64,000 nt of DNA from Pseudomonas anguilliseptica (lineage in GTDB: Bacteria; Pseudomonadota; Gammaproteobacteria; Pseudomonadales; Pseudomonadaceae). The position numbers and the translations under genes were made by a program. Positions 60,818 through 64,000 of this stretch are shown in pieces. The notes beneath the pieces were generated by a model. That model saw only the letters and a program-made list of their open reading frames with translations, did no database searches and was not told the DNA's origin. The DNA lies in NCBI RefSeq assembly GCF_021375795.1, contig NZ_JAEIOI010000001.1, forward strand, positions 248,001 to 312,000. The letters run 5' to 3'. Each line of letters begins with the position of its first letter. The first letter of the stretch is position 1.

Positions 60818-62431
60818 GTGGCCCATCCTGCCCAGCGCCGCTGGTACCCCATCGCCTTTGCCGTTGCCTTGCTGGTGCTGTTGCCGCTGAGCGTGTTGCT
60901 GTTCAGCTGGCACGAGGTCGATCAGCAGATCTGGGCGCACCTGTGGCAAACCCAGTTACCGCGTCTGCTCGGCAATACCCTGGTGCTGGTAGTGGGCGTA
61001 GGCGTAGGTGTGACGCTGCTCGGCGTCAGCCTGGCCTGGCTTACCAGCCTCTGCGAGTTTCCCGGCAGGCGTTGGCTGGACTGGGCGCTGATGCTGCCAT
61101 TTGCCATTCCCGCCTATGTACTGGCGTTCGTGTTTGTCGGCCTGCTGGATTTTTCCGGCCCGCTGCAAACCCTGCTGCGCGAGTGGTTTGGCAACGATGT
61201 GCGCTTTCGCGTGCGTTCGACTGGCGGGGTGATCATCGTTCTGGTGCTGGTGTTCTATCCCTACGTTTACCTGCTCGCGCGCAATGCCTTTCTGGCGCAG
61301 GGCAAGGGCCTGATGGAAGCCGCGCGGGTGCTTGGTCTGAGCCCGTGGCGGGCGTTCTGGCGTGTCGCTTTGCCGATGGCGCGACCGGCGATTGGTGCCG
61401 GTCTGGCCCTGGCCATCATGGAAACCCTGGCGGATTTCGGTGCGGTGGCGGTATTCAACTTCGACACCTTTACCACCGCGATCTACAAGACCTGGTACAG
61501 CTTCTATAGCCTGACCAGCGCCACTCAGCTGGCCAGCCTGCTGTTGCTGGCGGTGATGCTGGTGCTTTACGGCGAGCGCCGCGCCCGTGGTGCGGTGCGC
61601 CCGGTGAATGAGCGAGCACGCAGCAAGGCGCTCTATCACCTCACGGGCGGCAAGGCGTTGGCCGCCAGCGCCTGGTGCGGGCTGGTGTTTGCCTGCGGCT
61701 TTGTTATCCCGGTGCTGCAGCTGCTTATCTGGTTCTGGCAGCGTGGCCGCTTCGATCTGGATGAGCGCTACAGCGCGCTGATTCTGCACACCCTGTATCT
61801 GGGCGCGATGGCGGCGCTGATCACCGTCAGCGTGGCACTGTTGCTGGCCTTCGCTCGGCGTATGACACCAACCCGGCTGATGCGCTCCACTGTCGGCGTG
61901 GCCAATCTTGGCTATGCCTTGCCCGGTTCGATGCTGGCGGTGGCGATCATGCTGGCGTTCAGTTACCTGGACCGTGAGCTGGTGATCCCGCTTTCCACAT
62001 GGCTGGGTGGTGCGGGCAAGCCGGTGCTGCTCGGCAGCCTGTCGGCGCTGTTGCTGGCTTATATGATCCGCTTTATGGCGGTGGCCTACGGGCCGCTGGA
62101 AAACAGTCTGGCGCGGATTCGCCCGTCCTTGCCGGAAGCTTCGCGCAGCCTCGGTGTTGGCGGCGTCGGGCTGTTCTTCAAGGTCTATCTGCCCCTGCTG
62201 GTGCCGGGTGCGCTGTCGGCGGCGCTGCTGGTGTTCGTCGATGTGCTCAAGGAAATGCCCGCCACCCTGCTGATGCGCCCGTTCGGCTGGGACACGTTAT
62301 CGGTGCGGGTATTTGAAATGACCAGCGAAGGCGAGTGGGCGCGCGCCGCGCTGCCGGCCCTGACCCTGGTACTGGTCGGCCTGTTGCCGGTGATTCTGCT
62401 GATCCGCCGATCTGCGCGCCGTCACGGTTAG
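60818..62431 (+). CDS. Ferric-iron ABC transporter permease (FbpB type)
   Basis: A 537-residue inner-membrane permease with about 12 helices in two homologous halves, the FbpB/SfuB layout. Each half carries an EAA-type loop: EAARVLGLSPWRAFWRVALPMARP and PEASRSLGVGGVGLFFKVYLPLL. Start is GTG 60818 with TAGAGGA upstream. No ATP-binding subunit gene follows; the next gene is gcvT, so the ATPase must be encoded elsewhere. Confidence 0.94.
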   Translation: MAHPAQRRWYPIAFAVALLVLLPLSVLLFSWHEVDQQIWAHLWQTQLPRLLGNTLVLVVGVGVGVTLLGVSLAWLTSLCEFPGRRWLDWALMLPFAIPAYVLAFVFVGLLDFSGPLQTLLREWFGNDVRFRVRSTGGVIIVLVLVFYPYVYLLARNAFLAQGKGLMEAARVLGLSPWRAFWRVALPMARPAIGAGLALAIMETLADFGAVAVFNFDTFTTAIYKTWYSFYSLTSATQLASLLLLAVMLVLYGERRARGAVRPVNERARSKALYHLTGGKALAASAWCGLVFACGFVIPVLQLLIWFWQRGRFDLDERYSALILHTLYLGAMAALITVSVALLLAFARRMTPTRLMRSTVGVANLGYALPGSMLAVAIMLAFSYLDRELVIPLSTWLGGAGKPVLLGSLSALLLAYMIRFMAVAYGPLENSLARIRPSLPEASRSLGVGGVGLFFKVYLPLLVPGALSAALLVFVDVLKEMPATLLMRPFGWDTLSVRVFEMTSEGEWARAALPALTLVLVGLLPVILLIRRSARRHG

Positions 62432-62601
62432 CCTCGCGGGCTTGCGCGACAGGCTGCCACGCTGGGATGACCGCCCCCGGTGTTGCGGCTACAATGCGCG
62501 CCATTCGCAGCGGCCGATCATCTTGATAGCCCGTGCCAGTGCCCGATTGTGTGGGCTCAGCCGGGTTGCCGCTGCACTGCCCAGCCCGCAAGGAGACACT
62601 T

Positions 62602-63684
62602 ATGGGACAGCGCACACCACTCTATGACCTGCACCTCGCTTTGGGTGCCAAGATGGTCGACTTCGGCGGTTGGGACATGCCGTTGCACTATGGCTCGCAG
62701 GTCGAGGAGCACCACCAGGTGCGTCGCGACTGCGGGGTGTTCGATGTGTCGCACATGACCGTGGTGGATGTCAGCGGCAGCCAGGCCAAGGCCTACCTGC
62801 AACACCTGCTGGCCAACGACATCGAACGCCTGCAAAGCATCGGTAAAGCCCTCTACAGCGGTATGCTCAATGAACAGGGCGGGGTGGTGGATGATTTGAT
62901 CGTCTACCTCACCGACTTTGGTTACCGCGTGGTGGTGAATGCCTCGACCCGCGACAAGGACCTGGCCTGGATGCGCCTGCAGAGCGTCGACTTTGACGTG
63001 CAGCTGCAAGAACGCGCCGAGCTGGCGATGCTGGCCATTCAAGGCCCGCATGCGCGCAGCAAGACTGCCGAGCTGGTAAGCCAATCGCGTGCCAACCTGA
63101 TTCAGAGCCTCAAGCCGTTCGAAGGCCAGCCCGATGGCGAGTGGTTTATCGCACGCACTGGCTACACCGGCGAAGACGGTCTGGAAATCATGCTGCCGGC
63201 CAGCGAAGTGGTGGCCTTCCTCAATGAACTGGTCGGTGCTGGGATTTCCCCGATTGGTCTCGGCGCGCGCGACACCCTGCGCCTGGAAGCCGGGATGAAT
63301 CTGTACGGCCAGGACATGGACGAAAGCGTCACCCCGTTGGCCGCCAATATGGCCTGGACCATCGCCTGGGAGCCGGCCAGCCGTGGTTTTGTTGGTCGTG
63401 CCGCGCTGCAGAAGCAAAAAGCCGAAGGCGTCGCCTCCAAGCTCGTCGGCCTGGTGCTGGAAGAGCGCGGCGTGCTGCGTGCGCATCAGGTTGTGCGGGT
63501 TGAGGGCGTGGGCGAAGGCGAGATCACCAGTGGCAGCTTCTCGCCGACCCTGGGTAAATCCATCGCCCTGGCCCGTGTGCCGGCGGCGACCAGCGAACGC
63601 GCCGAGGTAGAGATTCGCGGCAAGTGGTACCCGGTGCGGGTGGTCAAGCCGACGTTTGTACGTAACGGCAAGGCGCTTATCTGA
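62602..63684 (+). CDS. gcvT: Glycine cleavage system T protein
   Basis: A 360-residue aminomethyltransferase. It takes the aminomethyl group from lipoylated GcvH, releasing ammonia and making 5,10-methylene-tetrahydrofolate. Family motifs: [49 protein letters not shown] and [21 protein letters not shown] (with the catalytic Asp region). ATG 62602 has AAGGAGA upstream. An in-frame extension upstream to 62533 is open but not like the family. Confidence 0.96.
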   Translation: MGQRTPLYDLHLALGAKMVDFGGWDMPLHYGSQVEEHHQVRRDCGVFDVSHMTVVDVSGSQAKAYLQHLLANDIERLQSIGKALYSGMLNEQGGVVDDLIVYLTDFGYRVVVNASTRDKDLAWMRLQSVDFDVQLQERAELAMLAIQGPHARSKTAELVSQSRANLIQSLKPFEGQPDGEWFIARTGYTGEDGLEIMLPASEVVAFLNELVGAGISPIGLGARDTLRLEAGMNLYGQDMDESVTPLAANMAWTIAWEPASRGFVGRAALQKQKAEGVASKLVGLVLEERGVLRAHQVVRVEGVGEGEITSGSFSPTLGKSIALARVPAATSERAEVEIRGKWYPVRVVKPTFVRNGKALI

Positions 63685-63785
63685 GCCTTGAGCTGGCCAT
63701 GGATGGTCGAGAACGCCCCGGTTTGTAACGGTGCGCCAGGTTTTTAAAGACTTTCTTTCGGTATGGCCAAGGCCTGCTAAATTTC

Positions 63786-63809
63786 CATGACGGCGTGGTC
63801 GCCGTCATG
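63786..63809. promoter_or_regulatory. Perfect hairpin in the gcvH leader
   Basis: CATGACGGCG and CGCCGTCATG form a perfect 10-bp stem with TGGT loop, ending 18 bp before the gcvH ATG and just before its ribosome binding site (GATGAGGA). No T-run follows, so it is not an intrinsic terminator. It may control translation or be an operator. No glycine riboswitch motif was recognised. Confidence 0.6.
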
Positions 63810-63827
63810 TCAGATGAGGAACGACAC

Positions 63828-64000
63828 ATGAGCAATATCCCCGCCGATCTGCGTTACGCCGCCAGCCACGAGTGGGCGCGCCTGGAAGCCGATGGCAGCG
63901 TTACCGTAGGCATTTCCGATCACGCTCAGGAAGCCCTGGGTGATGTGGTGTTCATCGAGCTGCCAGAAGTCGGCAAGAGCCTGAATGCCGGTCAGGAAGC
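63828..64000 (+). CDS. gcvH: Glycine cleavage system H protein, 5' part
   Basis: The first 57 residues are present and run off the window. [20 protein letters not shown]... followed by [26 protein letters not shown] is the GcvH N-terminal signature. GcvH carries a lipoyl arm that shuttles the aminomethyl group from GcvP to GcvT. The lipoyl-lysine segment lies just beyond the window end. It is 143 bp downstream of gcvT. Confidence 0.95.
   Translation, partial: MSNIPADLRYAASHEWARLEADGSVTVGISDHAQEALGDVVFIELPEVGKSLNAGQE

Noticed and set aside
63685-63827. Glycine riboswitch upstream of gcvH
   Set aside because: None of the conserved glycine-aptamer segments is visible; only a simple hairpin is present.
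1-64000. CRISPR array, tRNA, prophage or transposase genes
   Set aside because: No direct-repeat/spacer array, no cloverleaf and no transposase or phage motif was seen on either strand.

Overview
The window reads as chromosomal DNA of a Pseudomonas (sensu lato) species. It is GC-rich, and from memory its gene order resembles the P. aeruginosa region running from envZ through rimK, hslR, hslO and pckA, then a nitroreductase, LysR/3-hydroxyacyl-CoA dehydrogenase/acyl-CoA dehydrogenase/Fe-alcohol dehydrogenase block, fdhD, nudE, cysQ, fabY, an iron permease and gcvT/gcvH. Short REP-like palindromes typical of Pseudomonas lie between several genes. I see no tRNA, rRNA, CRISPR array, insertion sequence or phage gene.

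Layout. 1-9975: 3' end of envZ, a large PAS/GGDEF/EAL protein, rimK-rimB (ribosomal protein S6 modification), hslR, a PAP2 phosphatase, hslO and pckA. 9976-10689: a long gap with no convincing gene. 10690-12630: a RecQ-family helicase with unusual domain order. 12632-26119: a 13-gene minus-strand Tad/Flp-type pilus operon. 26652-29578: a divergent operon of a small exported protein, a REC-PAS-LuxR response regulator and a histidine kinase. 29598-33062: a Mla/MCE-type lipid ABC transporter. 33116-38655: a DHH phosphoesterase, cupin, lipoprotein, methyltransferase, nitroreductase and flavin monooxygenase. 38836-42083: a small ORF, a second GGDEF-EAL protein and a cupredoxin-like protein. 42152-47941: a LysR regulator and an acyl-CoA catabolic cluster. 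48028-59583: glycine-zipper protein, YdeP/FdhD pair, LysR, LysM protein, nucleotidase, nudE, cysQ, fabY and an acyl-CoA synthetase. 59694-64000: ferric-iron importer, gcvT and the start of gcvH.

The accessory region of most interest is the Tad-like operon. It has the expected secretin, RcpC/CpaB, TadA, TadB, TadC, TPR protein, TadE/G-like proteins and a Flp pilin. It departs from the textbook set in four ways: no TadZ and no prepilin peptidase are present; TadA carries an N-terminal FHA-like domain; the RcpC/CpaB protein has a C-terminal half made of about 18 tandem 16-residue repeats; and a pilin-like protein encoded immediately upstream of it carries the same kind of repeat. The divergent two-component system next to it is a plausible local regulator.

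Two c-di-GMP enzymes are also present. One is convergent with rimK-rimB. The other is translationally coupled to a cupredoxin-like periplasmic protein. Functions of hypothetical proteins and all regulatory links are inferences from sequence and position only.
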